From the NCBI RefSeq assembly GCF_001921215.1, contig NZ_MSIF01000030.1:29823-93822 (forward strand): a DNA stretch of 64,000 nucleotides, given 5' to 3'. Positions 8,832 to 17,175 of this stretch are shown one piece after another. The notes under the pieces are model-generated. The model was not told the origin of the DNA. It ran no database searches and saw nothing but the letters and a program-made list of their open reading frames with translations. Source of the DNA: Actinophytocola xinjiangensis. Lineage in GTDB: Bacteria > Actinomycetota > Actinomycetes > Mycobacteriales > Pseudonocardiaceae. The translations under genes and the position numbers were made by a program. Each line of letters begins with the position of its first letter. The first letter of the stretch is position 1.

Positions 8832-9386
8832 ATGCGCAAGGTCATCTACTGGGTGAACACCTCGGTCGACGGGTTCGTCGAGGGACCCCACGGCGAGTTC
8901 GACTGGGCACTGGTGGGCCCCGAGCTCGACCAGTACAGCCGTGACGTGCACGAACACGTCGACACGTTGCTCTACGGCCGGCGGGTCTTCGAGATGATGG
9001 CCGGCTACTGGCCGACCGCCGGGGCCGCCTCCGACGACCCGCACGACCAGTGGTTCCTGCCGGTCTGGAACTCGACACCCAAGATCGTGTTCTCCCGGAG
9101 CCAGCGGTCGATCGAGTGGGCCGACGAGGTCGTCGGCGGCGACCTGGCCGCCGCGATCGAGCGGCTGCGCTCGGCGCCGGGGCGGGACCTGCTGCTCACC
9201 GGCGGCGCGGAGCTGGCGGCCCGGCTGTCCGAGCTGGACCTGATCGACGAGTACCGCATCGCGGTGCACCCGGTCGTGCTCGCCGGCGGGCGGCAGGTCC
9301 TGCCGCTCACCGAGCGGCGCACGCTGACCCTCGTCGATGCCACCGTGCTCGACGAGCGCGTCACGGTGATGCGGTACGCGCGGTGA
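8832..9386 (+). CDS. Dihydrofolate reductase family protein (RibD C-terminal fold)
   Basis: A 184-residue protein of the stand-alone RibD-C/DHFR-like family: it starts MRKVIYWVNTSVDGFVEG, contains TLLYGRRVFEMM and the nucleotide-binding loop LLTGGAELAARL, and ends in a beta-hairpin domain. Members are NADPH-dependent reductases of pteridine- or flavin-like substrates, usually of unknown substrate. GAGGAGCAGG precedes the ATG. It lies downstream of the polyester hydrolase but beyond a hairpin, so it is probably expressed on its own. Confidence 0.87.
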   Translation: MRKVIYWVNTSVDGFVEGPHGEFDWALVGPELDQYSRDVHEHVDTLLYGRRVFEMMAGYWPTAGAASDDPHDQWFLPVWNSTPKIVFSRSQRSIEWADEVVGGDLAAAIERLRSAPGRDLLLTGGAELAARLSELDLIDEYRIAVHPVVLAGGRQVLPLTERRTLTLVDATVLDERVTVMRYAR

Positions 9387-9476
9387 GTCACGGCGGCATC
9401 CGCCAGTCAGGTGTCGTTTCCTTTCCAGACATCTCGCGGTCTGGTGAAGAACCGACGAACCGGTCAGACTCGTTCC

Positions 9477-12400
9477 GTGCACCGAAAGCTGCTCGCGATC
9501 GTCGCGATGACCGCCTCCCTGGTCGTGCTGGGCCCGCTGCCGGCGGCGCTCGCCGACGAACCCGACCGCACCTGGGCCACCTCCGACTCCGCCGACCACC
9601 CCACCGAGTCGGCGCCGGCCCGCACCGCCGCCGCACCCGCCCCGAGGATCGAGACCGACGAGCGGGAACGGCCGGTCGCCCCGGGCGTCACGCTCCGCTC
9701 GTTCGACCGCTACGGCCCCGACGGCTACACCGGCACTCCCACCTGGCTCCAGGCCGACAGCCTCGACATCGACCTGACCAAGGGCACCACCGTCGACTAC
9801 CTGTTCCCCGGCCAGGTCGCCAAGGGTGAACCACTGGCCACCCAGGCGCAGCGCACCGGCGCGGTCGCCGCCGTCAACGGGGACTTCTTCGACATCAACA
9901 ACTCCACCGCCCCGCTGGGCGTCGGCGTGCGGTCCGGCGAACTCGTCCAGTCGCCGGACAGCTCCCCCACCTGGCACCAGTCGGCGGCCATCATCACCCC
10001 CGACGGCCTCGGCACGATCGGCGAGGTGCTCTTCGAGGGCACCGTCGACCTGCCGGGCACCGACGACCCGCCGCTGGCCGGGGTGAACAAGCCGACCCTC
10101 GCGGCCGGCGGCATCGAGGCGTTCACGCCGCTGTGGGGCAGCTACTGCCGCTGCCGCGCCACCCAGGGCGCCGCCGGGGTGACCGAGGTCGAGGTCGTCG
10201 ACAACGTCGTCACCGCCGTGCGGGACCAGGCCGGCGAAGGCGCCATCCCCGACGGCACGCTGATGCTCGTCGGCCGCGAGCAGGGCGCGGCCACCCTCGC
10301 CGGCCTCGCCGTCGGCGACCGGGTCGCCGTCGACTACCAGGCCCGCACCGAGCAGGGCCAACGCATCCACGCGGCGGTCAACGGCCGCCAGCTGCTGGTG
10401 GTGAACGGCGTCGCGCAGAAGGCCAGCGCCGGCAACAACGTCCCGGCCGCGCCACGCACCGCCGTCGGCTTCTCCCGCGACAGCCGGCAGATGTTCCTGC
10501 TGACCGCCGACGGCCGCCAGTCGGCCTTCGCCGAGGGCCTCGGCCTGGACGAGCTGGCCACGATGATGGTCGAACTGGGCGCCTACCACGCCGTCAACCT
10601 CGACGGCGGCGGCTCGACGACCATGGTCGCCCGCGAGCCGGGATCGGCGACCGGGCAGGTGGAGAACCGACCCTCCGACGGCGCGCAACGCAACGTCCCC
10701 AACGGCCTGGCCCTGTACGCGCCGCGCGGCAGCGGCCGGGCCACGGGGTTCTGGGTGGAGCCGGTGCTCGACCCCGACCGCGCGTCCGGCTCGTCGACGG
10801 TCGCGCCCGGCAACCCCGAGCGGGTGTTCTCCGGCCTGACCCGGCGGCTGCGCGCCGCCGCCTACGACGAGACGTTCGGCCCGGCGACGGCCACCCCGCG
10901 CTGGCACGCCGAGCCGGTGCACGGCGCACTCGACCGCGACGCCGTGTTCCACGCCCGCCGCCCTGGCCGGACCGAGGTCACCGTCGCCGACCGGAACGTG
11001 CGCGGCGGCGTGGAGCTGACCGTCCTGCCCCGGGTGTCCACCGTCTCGGCGACCGCCGAACAGGTGGCCCTGGCCGGCGAGGGCCAGCGCACCAGCTTCG
11101 GTGTCGTCGGCGCGGACGCCGACGGCTGGCGCGCGCCGATCGAACCGGCCGACGTGCGCCTGACCTACGACCAGGACCTGCTGTCGATCACCGCCGGTGA
11201 GGACGGCCGGTTCACCGCGACCGCGCTGCGCCCCAGCGGTTCCACCCTGGTCACCCTGGAGGTCGACGGCGTCCGCTCGGTGCTCCCGGTGACCGTCGGC
11301 CTGGAGGAGCAGGTCGTCGCCGACTTCGCCGACCCGGCGTCGTGGCGCTTCTTCGGCGAGCGGGCGACCGGCGCGCTCGCCCCCGCCGAGGGCCGCGACG
11401 GTCCCGGCCTGCGCCTGACCTACGACTTCACCCAGAGCACCGGCACCCGCACCGGCGGCGCCCTGGCCCCCGAGGGCCTGACGATTCCCGGCCAGCCCAA
11501 GGAGTTGCGCCTGTGGGTGAACTCCACCGGCAACGGCGAGTGGGCGTCACTGCAGGCGTGGGACGGGACCGGTCAGCTGTTGCCGGCGTTCCGCGCCGGC
11601 TACCTCACCGGGACGGGCTGGCAACAGCTCACGTTCACCGTGCCGGCCGGCACGGCGTACCCGTTGACGCTGCGCAGGTTCTACGCCGCCGAGACCGACC
11701 CGACCAGGAGCTACCGGGGCGACCTCGTGATCGACCAGCTCACCGCCATGGTGCCGCCGGCGCTGGAGGTCCCGGACGCGCAGCGGCCGATCGACCCGCT
11801 GATCGTGCGCGACGGTTCGGTCGCCGGCGCCCCCTGGCGCTTCGCGGTGATGTCCGACGCGCAGTTCGTCGCCCGCGACCCGGACAGCGACATCGTCGCC
11901 AACGCCCGCCGCACCCTCCGCGAGATCCGCGCCGCCCGCCCGGACTTCCTGGTGATCAACGGCGACCTGGTCGACGAGGCGTCTCCCGCTGACTTCGCCC
12001 TGGCCAGAAAGATCCTCGACGAGGAACTGGAAGGCGAACTGCCGTTCCACTACGTCCCCGGCAACCACGAACGCGCCGACGGCGGCCTGGCGAACTTCAC
12101 CGCCGAGTTCGGCGAAACGCAGCGGACGTTCGACCACAAGGGCACCCGTTTCGTCACCTTCGACACCTCCGCCCTGTCCTACCGGTCCGGTGACTGGACC
12201 CAGCTCAACCGCCTGCGCGACACCCTGGCCGACGCGGCCACCGACCGTGCCGTTCGCTCGGTGGTGGTTGTCCAACACGTGCCGCCACGCGACCCGACAC
12301 CCGCGCGGGCCAGCGAACTGTCCGACCGCAAGGAGGCCGCGACGCTCCAACGCTGGCTGTCGGAGTTCCAGTCCCGCTCGGGCAAGCGGACGGCGTTCAT

Positions 12401-12854
12401 CGGCGCTCACGTGGGAACGTTCCACGCGTCGCATGTGGACGGTGTGCCGTACTTCATCAACGGCAACTCGGGCAAGAACCCCGCCACCGGGGCGGCTGAC
12501 GGTGGTTTCACCGGCTGGTCCCTGTGGGGCGTGCGCGGCCAGGGCTTCGCCGTGGAGGTCCGCCCCCACGTCGACGACCTGACGGTCACCGCCCCGGAGA
12601 GCCTGCCGACCGGAACGTCCACAGTGGTCACCGCAGCGGTGGCCCAGGGGCAGCGCACGGTCCCCGTGGCCTACCCGGTGACGGCGCGGTGGTCGGCGTC
12701 CCCGTCGGTCAGCCTGACCGGCGACCCGAAACCCTGGCACAAAGCCACCTTCGATCCGCTGACCGGTCGCCTGACGGCCCTGCGCCCAGGAGTGATCACG
12801 CTGGAGGTGACGGTCAACGGCACGCAACGCCGCACCACCATCACGCTGACCTGA
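9477..12854 (+). CDS. Secreted phosphodiester glycosidase / metallophosphoesterase multidomain protein
   Basis: A large exported protein of about 1125 residues. After a signal peptide (LLAIVAMTASLVVLGPLP region) comes a NAGPA-type phosphodiester glycosidase domain (AVNGDFFDI near 133 and NLDGGGSTTM near 378), which cleaves GlcNAc-1-phosphodiester links. Ig-like and beta-sandwich modules follow (about 440-760), then a calcineurin-type metallophosphoesterase (MSDAQF, INGDLVDE, PGNHERADGG, VVQHVPP) and a C-terminal Ig-like domain. Together they could strip sugar-phosphate or phosphodiester polymers such as teichoic acids. No strong ribosome site marks the start; GTG 9411 and 9444 are in-frame alternatives. 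Confidence 0.85.
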   Translation: MHRKLLAIVAMTASLVVLGPLPAALADEPDRTWATSDSADHPTESAPARTAAAPAPRIETDERERPVAPGVTLRSFDRYGPDGYTGTPTWLQADSLDIDLTKGTTVDYLFPGQVAKGEPLATQAQRTGAVAAVNGDFFDINNSTAPLGVGVRSGELVQSPDSSPTWHQSAAIITPDGLGTIGEVLFEGTVDLPGTDDPPLAGVNKPTLAAGGIEAFTPLWGSYCRCRATQGAAGVTEVEVVDNVVTAVRDQAGEGAIPDGTLMLVGREQGAATLAGLAVGDRVAVDYQARTEQGQRIHAAVNGRQLLVVNGVAQKASAGNNVPAAPRTAVGFSRDSRQMFLLTADGRQSAFAEGLGLDELATMMVELGAYHAVNLDGGGSTTMVAREPGSATGQVENRPSDGAQRNVPNGLALYAPRGSGRATGFWVEPVLDPDRASGSSTVAPGNPERVFSGLTRRLRAAAYDETFGPATATPRWHAEPVHGALDRDAVFHARRPGRTEVTVADRNVRGGVELTVLPRVSTVSATAEQVALAGEGQRTSFGVVGADADGWRAPIEPADVRLTYDQDLLSITAGEDGRFTATALRPSGSTLVTLEVDGVRSVLPVTVGLEEQVVADFADPASWRFFGERATGALAPAEGRDGPGLRLTYDFTQSTGTRTGGALAPEGLTIPGQPKELRLWVNSTGNGEWASLQAWDGTGQLLPAFRAGYLTGTGWQQLTFTVPAGTAYPLTLRRFYAAETDPTRSYRGDLVIDQLTAMVPPALEVPDAQRPIDPLIVRDGSVAGAPWRFAVMSDAQFVARDPDSDIVANARRTLREIRAARPDFLVINGDLVDEASPADFALARKILDEELEGELPFHYVPGNHERADGGLANFTAEFGETQRTFDHKGTRFVTFDTSALSYRSGDWTQLNRLRDTLADAATDRAVRSVVVVQHVPPRDPTPARASELSDRKEAATLQRWLSEFQSRSGKRTAFIGAHVGTFHASHVDGVPYFINGNSGKNPATGAADGGFTGWSLWGVRGQGFAVEVRPHVDDLTVTAPESLPTGTSTVVTAAVAQGQRTVPVAYPVTARWSASPSVSLTGDPKPWHKATFDPLTGRLTALRPGVITLEVTVNGTQRRTTITLT

Positions 12855-12934
12855 CTTCTTCCCGATGACCACCCGATCGTGGTGGGCACCAGAAGGCTGT
12901 CGGCGACGTCTCACCGGCCCACACGGAGGGAGAC

Positions 12935-13468
12935 GTGGTGATCACGGACAGCGACCTCACGCTGCGACTGGCGGCGGGCGACCTTCGGATGTGGCCGGAG
13001 TTCGTTCGCCGTCACACCGCACTGCTGTGGGCGGTCGCCCGGTCCTACCGCCTCAACCACTCCGACGCGGCTGACGTCGTACAGACCACGTGGGTGCGGC
13101 TGGCGGAGAACCTTCCCCATCTCACCAACCCCGACCGCCTGCAGGCGTGGCTGGTGACGACCACCCGGCGGGAGAGCCAGCGCCAGCGGGTCCGGCGCGC
13201 CAGGGAGGACCCCGTCGGCTCTGTCGACGTCGTGTCGCTGGAACCTCGCAATGCCCGCGACCAGGCATTTCAGGCGGCTTTCGAGGCTCTGCCGGTGCGG
13301 TGCCGGGCGATGTTGGCGCTCCAGGTGAACGCGCCGGAGTTGACCTACGCCCAACTGGCGGCGGCGTTGGAGATGCAGGCCGGGAGCGTGGGAAGGACGA
13401 AGTCCCGGTGCCTGGAGCACCTGCGGTCCCTTGTCGAGAAGCAGGCAGAGCTGGCCGAGTCCGCCTAG
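12935..13468 (+). CDS. ECF sigma-70 family RNA polymerase sigma factor
   Basis: A 177-residue sigma factor: region 2 includes SDAADVVQTTWVRLAENL with the following linker, and region 4 is ALPVRCRAMLALQ through AGSVGRTKSRCLEHLR. Strong Shine-Dalgarno GGAGGGA lies just before tandem GTG codons at 12935 and 12938; either could start the protein. No anti-sigma gene adjoins it, and the next gene is an ABC permease after a 329-base gap, so its control and regulon are unknown. The -35 recognition helix looks divergent (AGSVGRTKS). Confidence 0.85.
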   Translation: MVITDSDLTLRLAAGDLRMWPEFVRRHTALLWAVARSYRLNHSDAADVVQTTWVRLAENLPHLTNPDRLQAWLVTTTRRESQRQRVRRAREDPVGSVDVVSLEPRNARDQAFQAAFEALPVRCRAMLALQVNAPELTYAQLAAALEMQAGSVGRTKSRCLEHLRSLVEKQAELAESA

Positions 13469-13797
13469 CCACCACACAGCCCCCGACCAGACGGAACCCC
13501 CACCCTCCGGTCACGACCAGCGCCCAACGGACAGACACAGGCCAAACCAGAACCCCACACACACAACACCACTCCCGCCCACCCGGGTCTGGCGGTGGAC
13601 ACCGCCAGGGGCAGGGCGCAACCCTGCCCCAAAAGGCCCTGCCTCCGCCGGACCCGGGCAAGACAGGCAAAACCCCCCACCACCCACACCACCAGGGAAA
13701 CCCACAACCCACACCCCAGGGACACCCACAACCCACACCCACCACGAACCCACGAACAACAGAACCCACAACCCCTCCACCAGGTAGAACTAGCCGG
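13469..13797. other. Intergenic region, C/A-rich with a structured palindromic element
   Basis: There is no credible gene in these 329 bases. The plus strand is strikingly poor in T and rich in CCCACAACCCACACCC-type sequence (13685-13770). Inside lies the nested palindromic element 13582-13658 described separately. Coding potential is unlikely because every reading gives low-complexity proline, threonine and histidine-rich peptides. Confidence 0.6.
13582..13658. repeat. Nested palindromic (REP/MITE-like) intergenic element
   Basis: An outer inverted repeat CCCGGGTC (13582-13589) pairs with GACCCGGG (13651-13658), extended by GGCGG with CCGCC. Within it are two compact hairpins: CTGGCGGTG/CACCGCCAG (13589-13608, two-base loop) and GGGGCAGGG/CCCTGCCCC (13608-13630, five-base loop). 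This looks like a dispersed structured element rather than a simple terminator. Whether it recurs in the genome cannot be seen here. Confidence 0.55.
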
Positions 13798-14523
13798 ATG
13801 AACGGCACGATCGCCCCCAGCTGGCCCCTGGCCGCGACTCTCGTCCTGCTCACCGCCGCCGGCGCTCTCACGGTCTACCTGGGCCGCATCTCCTCCTGGC
13901 GGCCCATCGCCACCGCCGCCGCCCGGGCGACCGCGCAACTCGCCGCCGTGTCCTTCCTGATCACCGCGATTCTCACGTCCGGCTGGCTGACCAGTGCCTT
14001 CGTTCTCCTGATGTTCAGCATCGCCGCGTTCACGTCCGCGCGCCGGATCTTCGGGCGGTTCTCGATCCTCCCGGCGATCGCCATCGCGACGGGGGTGGCG
14101 CCGGTGCTGGCGTTGTTGTTCGCCAGTGGGGCGATTCCCTGGGAGCCGGTCGCGGTGGTGCCCATCGCGGGGATTCTCATCGGGGGCGCGATGACCGCGA
14201 CCTCGCTGGCCGGGCGGCGGGCTCGTGACGAGCTCACGAACCGGCGCGGTGAGTACGAGGCCGGTCTCGCTCTCGGGCTGGTCAACCGTGACGCGGCGCT
14301 GTTGCTGCTGCGCCCGACGGCCCATCAGGCCCTGGTTCCCGCGCTTGACCAGACCCGCACGGTCGGCCTGGTGACCCTTCCCGGCGCCTATGTCGGTGTC
14401 CTGCTGGGCGGTGGCGATCCGTTGCAGGCCGGCGCCGCCCAGTTGCTGGTGCTGGTCGCGTTGTTGGCGATCGAGTCGGCGGCGGTGCTGGTGACCGTGG
14501 AGCTCATCGCCCGCCGGGCTTGA
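13798..14523 (+). CDS. FetB/YbbM-like ABC transporter permease
   Basis: A 241-residue, seven-to-eight-helix membrane protein of the FetB (UPF0014) family: hydrophobic segments run through the protein and a cytoplasmic loop carries SLAGRRARDELTNRRGEYE. In E. coli FetAB exports iron and protects against oxidative stress. The usual FetA ATPase gene is absent on either side, so the permease must use a distant ATPase or has another role. The ATG at 13798 fits the predicted first helix; a longer upstream reading would add only low-complexity residues. Confidence 0.82.
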   Translation: MNGTIAPSWPLAATLVLLTAAGALTVYLGRISSWRPIATAAARATAQLAAVSFLITAILTSGWLTSAFVLLMFSIAAFTSARRIFGRFSILPAIAIATGVAPVLALLFASGAIPWEPVAVVPIAGILIGGAMTATSLAGRRARDELTNRRGEYEAGLALGLVNRDAALLLLRPTAHQALVPALDQTRTVGLVTLPGAYVGVLLGGGDPLQAGAAQLLVLVALLAIESAAVLVTVELIARRA

Positions 14524-14562
14524 TTGGTCCAGACCTTGTGGGAACAGCTGGTCTAGACCAAA
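14523..14562 (+). promoter_or_regulatory. DasR-responsive elements (dre) upstream of the chitinase gene
   Basis: TGGTCTAGACCA at 14549-14560 is a perfect 12-base palindrome and a textbook core of the Streptomyces dre site bound by the GntR repressor DasR. An imperfect copy, TTGGTCCAGACCTT, lies just upstream (14524-14537), recalling the direct repeats seen in Streptomyces chitinase promoters. Chitinase transcription is thus probably induced by GlcNAc phosphates that release DasR. Confidence 0.85.
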
Positions 14563-14605
14563 ATCATCGCAAGAGGGGGACCCTGCCCACGCGAGGAGAC
14601 CCGAG

Positions 14606-16150
14606 ATGCGAAGACGTCTCACCGTCCTACTGGCCACGTTCGCCACCCTGATCCTCGGCCTCACCCCGGCCGCCGCCGCGCCCGGACTGACCGCCACCTA
14701 CACCACGGTGTCGGACTGGGGCACCGGCTTCGAAGGCAAGATCACCATCGCCAACACCTCCGGCACCACCCTCAACGGCTGGACCGTCGAGTTCGACCTC
14801 CCGGCCGGCGCGACGATCACCTCGTCCTGGGACGCGCAGCGCACCAGCAGCGGCCAGCACCACACCTTCCGCAACCCCACCTGGGCCCCGACCCTGCCCT
14901 CCGGCGCCACCGCGTCGTTCGGGTTCAACGGCTCCCCCGGCAACGTCACCACCATCCAGAACTGCCGACTCAACGGCGAGGGCTGCGACGGCGGCTCCGG
15001 CAACCCCGGCGCACCGACCACCCCGGCCAACCCGCGCGTCACCGGCACGACCAACTCCTCGATCTCGTTGGCGTGGAACGGGTCCAGCGGCACGGTCACC
15101 GGCTACCGGGTGTACGAGGGCACCGCCGTGCGGGCCACCGTGACCGGCACGTCGGCCACCATCGGCAACCTGGGCACCTGCACCGGACACACCTACACGG
15201 TCGCCGCCTACAACGCCGCCGGCGAGTCGGCCAAGAGCGCGGCGGTGTCGGCCACCACCGCCGGCTGCACCCAGCCCACCGGCGGCCGGGGCGCGCCCTA
15301 CCTGTACCTGGGCTGGGGCAACCCACCCGCCCCCGCCACCGTCATGTCGGCCACCGGCATCCGCTGGTTCACCATGGCCTTCGTCCTGTCCGGCGGCGGC
15401 TGCACACCCTCCTGGGACTCCCAGCGCCCGCTGCTCGGCGGCGTCGACCAGCAGACCATCAACGCCATCCGCGCGGCCGGCGGCGACATCGTCCCGTCCT
15501 TCGGCGGCTGGAGCGGCAACAAGCTCGGCCCCAACTGCGCCACCCCGCAGGCCCTGGCCGGCGCCTACCAACAGGTGATCGACGCCTACGACCTCAAGGC
15601 CATCGACATCGACATCGAGAACACCGACGAGTTCGAGAACACCGTCGTCCAGGACCGCATCCTCGGCGCGCTGAAGATCGTCAAGCAGAACAACCCCGGC
15701 ATCCAGACGATCGTCACCTTCGGCACCACGACCAGCGGCCCGAACTACTACGGCAACCGCCTGATCGACCAGGCCGCGGCACTGGGCGCGAACATCGACG
15801 TGTTCACGATCATGCCGTTCGACTTCGGCAGCGCGAACATCGGCCAGGACACCATCAACGCGTCCGAGGCACTGAAGAACAAGCTGCGTTCCGCGTTCGG
15901 CTGGTCCGACGCCCAGGCCTACCAGCACATGGGCATCTCCGGCATGAACGGCCTGTCCGACCAGCAGGAGATGACCAGCCTGGCGACCTGGACCCAGATC
16001 CGTGACTGGGCCAAGACCCGGGGCCTGGCCCGCCTCGCCTACTGGGCGGTCAACCGCGACCGCCCCTGCCCGGGCGGCGGCGTCGTCTCGAACTGCAGCG
16101 GCATCGCCCAACCCGACTGGGAGTTCACCCGCATCACCGCCGGCTTCTGA
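14606..16150 (+). CDS. Secreted GH18 chitinase with CBM2 and fibronectin III modules
   Basis: A 514-residue secreted enzyme: signal peptide (1-25), CBM2-type binding module (about 26-125; TTVSDWGTGFEGKITIAN, GWTVEFDLP), a fibronectin type III module (about 138-218) and a GH18 catalytic domain (about 230-514). The catalytic DxDxE motif is D334, D336 and E338 in LKAIDIDIENTDEF, and SFGGWSGN is the upstream barrel motif. It hydrolyses chitin outside the cell. DasR-type operators lie 45 bases before the start, and a 12-bp hairpin follows the stop. The architecture matches Streptomyces family 18 chitinases. Confidence 0.95.
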   Translation: MRRRLTVLLATFATLILGLTPAAAAPGLTATYTTVSDWGTGFEGKITIANTSGTTLNGWTVEFDLPAGATITSSWDAQRTSSGQHHTFRNPTWAPTLPSGATASFGFNGSPGNVTTIQNCRLNGEGCDGGSGNPGAPTTPANPRVTGTTNSSISLAWNGSSGTVTGYRVYEGTAVRATVTGTSATIGNLGTCTGHTYTVAAYNAAGESAKSAAVSATTAGCTQPTGGRGAPYLYLGWGNPPAPATVMSATGIRWFTMAFVLSGGGCTPSWDSQRPLLGGVDQQTINAIRAAGGDIVPSFGGWSGNKLGPNCATPQALAGAYQQVIDAYDLKAIDIDIENTDEFENTVVQDRILGALKIVKQNNPGIQTIVTFGTTTSGPNYYGNRLIDQAAALGANIDVFTIMPFDFGSANIGQDTINASEALKNKLRSAFGWSDAQAYQHMGISGMNGLSDQQEMTSLATWTQIRDWAKTRGLARLAYWAVNRDRPCPGGGVVSNCSGIAQPDWEFTRITAGF

Positions 16151-16160
16151 CCCGACACCC

Positions 16161-16191
16161 GGTGAGGGTCCCCGACCACGGGACCCTCACC
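16161..16191 (+). terminator. Hairpin terminator after the chitinase gene
   Basis: A perfect 12-bp stem, GGTGAGGGTCCC (16161-16172) with GGGACCCTCACC (16180-16191), and a seven-base loop. It begins ten bases after the stop codon. Confidence 0.8.
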
Positions 16192-16218
16192 AGGGCCAGC
16201 GAATGGTAAACAGAAGGA

Positions 16219-16353
16219 ATGCGAGCCGACGACGACCAGACACCGGAGACCACCGAGCCTCCCGGCGACGACACGCACGGTGCGGCCGCTGCCGACCTGC
16301 CGGTGCTGACCGCCGACCTCGTTCGCGAAACCCTGGAACGGACGCGGCGCTGA
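16219..16353 (+). CDS. Possible small acidic protein
   Basis: An ATG frame of 44 codons encodes a hydrophilic, acidic peptide (MRADDDQTPETTEPPGDD at the start, DLVRETLERTRR at the end). It is preceded by AGAAGGA, but this touches the ATG, which is poor spacing. Third positions are mostly G or C, as in real genes here. No family is recognised. It lies between the chitinase terminator and a convergent nucleotidyltransferase gene. The remaining bases 16354-16452 show nothing else. Confidence 0.3.
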   Translation: MRADDDQTPETTEPPGDDTHGAAAADLPVLTADLVRETLERTRR

Positions 16354-16452
16354 CAGCGGCTGACCAGGCCGGCGGCCATCGCCACGTCCTGGCCGATCGG
16401 GGAGTCCAGCCAGGTCAACGGGGTCACGCCGCAACGCGCGGCTGCCCGGCGT

Positions 16453-17175
16453 TCAGGCGGCCGAGGTGACGGTCGCGCCCACCACCGCGTTCGCCCGGTC
16501 GAGGTCGCCGGCGAAGTCCACCTCCACGACGAAGAACTCGGAGATGTCCAGCGCCAGCACCCGCATCCCGCCCACCGCGATCGCGGTCTCGATGCCGCGC
16601 TCGAAGTAGTCGGCGTCCGCGCAGCCCGCCAACTGCTCGACCAGCGTCGCCCGGTCGGCCGACGCCACGTAGTTGATCCCGACGGCCTCACCGAGGCCGT
16701 CGGCCACCGATTTCGACAGCCGCACCACGAATCCGTCGACCGACGAGGTGTACTTCACCTCCTCCTCACCGACTGTTTCGGTGTTGACGCACACGAAACT
16801 GCGGTCGTCGGCGATCGCCGGGGCGATCCGGTTCAGCAGCCCGGGGTCGAACACGACGTCGCCGTTGAGCCACAGCACCCCGCCCGGCCGGGCCAGCCGC
16901 AGCGCGCGGAGCAGGCTCGCGGCCGTGTTCGTGTGCTCGTAGCGCTCGTTGTAGGCGAACAGCACGCCGGGCGCGGCGGCCATCACCTCCTCGGCGCGGA
17001 ACCCGACGACGACCGTCACCCCGACGGTCTCGCCGAACGCGCGGCGCAGGCACCGCAGCTGCCGGCCGAGGATGCTGGCGCCGTCGACCAGCGGGGTGAG
17101 CGGTTTGGGGTGCGGGCGGCCGAGCCGGGTTCCCATGCCGGCGGCCAGGATCACGACGTTCGGTGGCTCGGTCAT
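16453..17175 (-). CDS. LicC-like phosphocholine cytidylyltransferase family protein
   Basis: A 240-residue nucleotidyltransferase with the N-terminal signature VVILAAGMGTRLG (8-20), the following PKPLTPL lysine motif and LWLNGDVVFDP for metal and substrate binding. It resembles the LicC/CTP:phosphocholine cytidylyltransferase branch of sugar-nucleotidyltransferases, making an activated headgroup such as CDP-choline. The start overlaps the preceding glycerophosphotransferase-like gene by four bases, so the two act together, probably in decorating a cell-wall or capsular phosphopolymer. The nucleotide and headgroup are inferred. Confidence 0.82.
   Translation of the reverse strand: MTEPPNVVILAAGMGTRLGRPHPKPLTPLVDGASILGRQLRCLRRAFGETVGVTVVVGFRAEEVMAAAPGVLFAYNERYEHTNTAASLLRALRLARPGGVLWLNGDVVFDPGLLNRIAPAIADDRSFVCVNTETVGEEEVKYTSSVDGFVVRLSKSVADGLGEAVGINYVASADRATLVEQLAGCADADYFERGIETAIAVGGMRVLALDISEFFVVEVDFAGDLDRANAVVGATVTSAA

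Noticed and set aside
12855..12934. Possible terminator with ACCAC/GTGGT arms after the 9477 gene
   Set aside because: The stem is only five base pairs, so it is too weak to claim.
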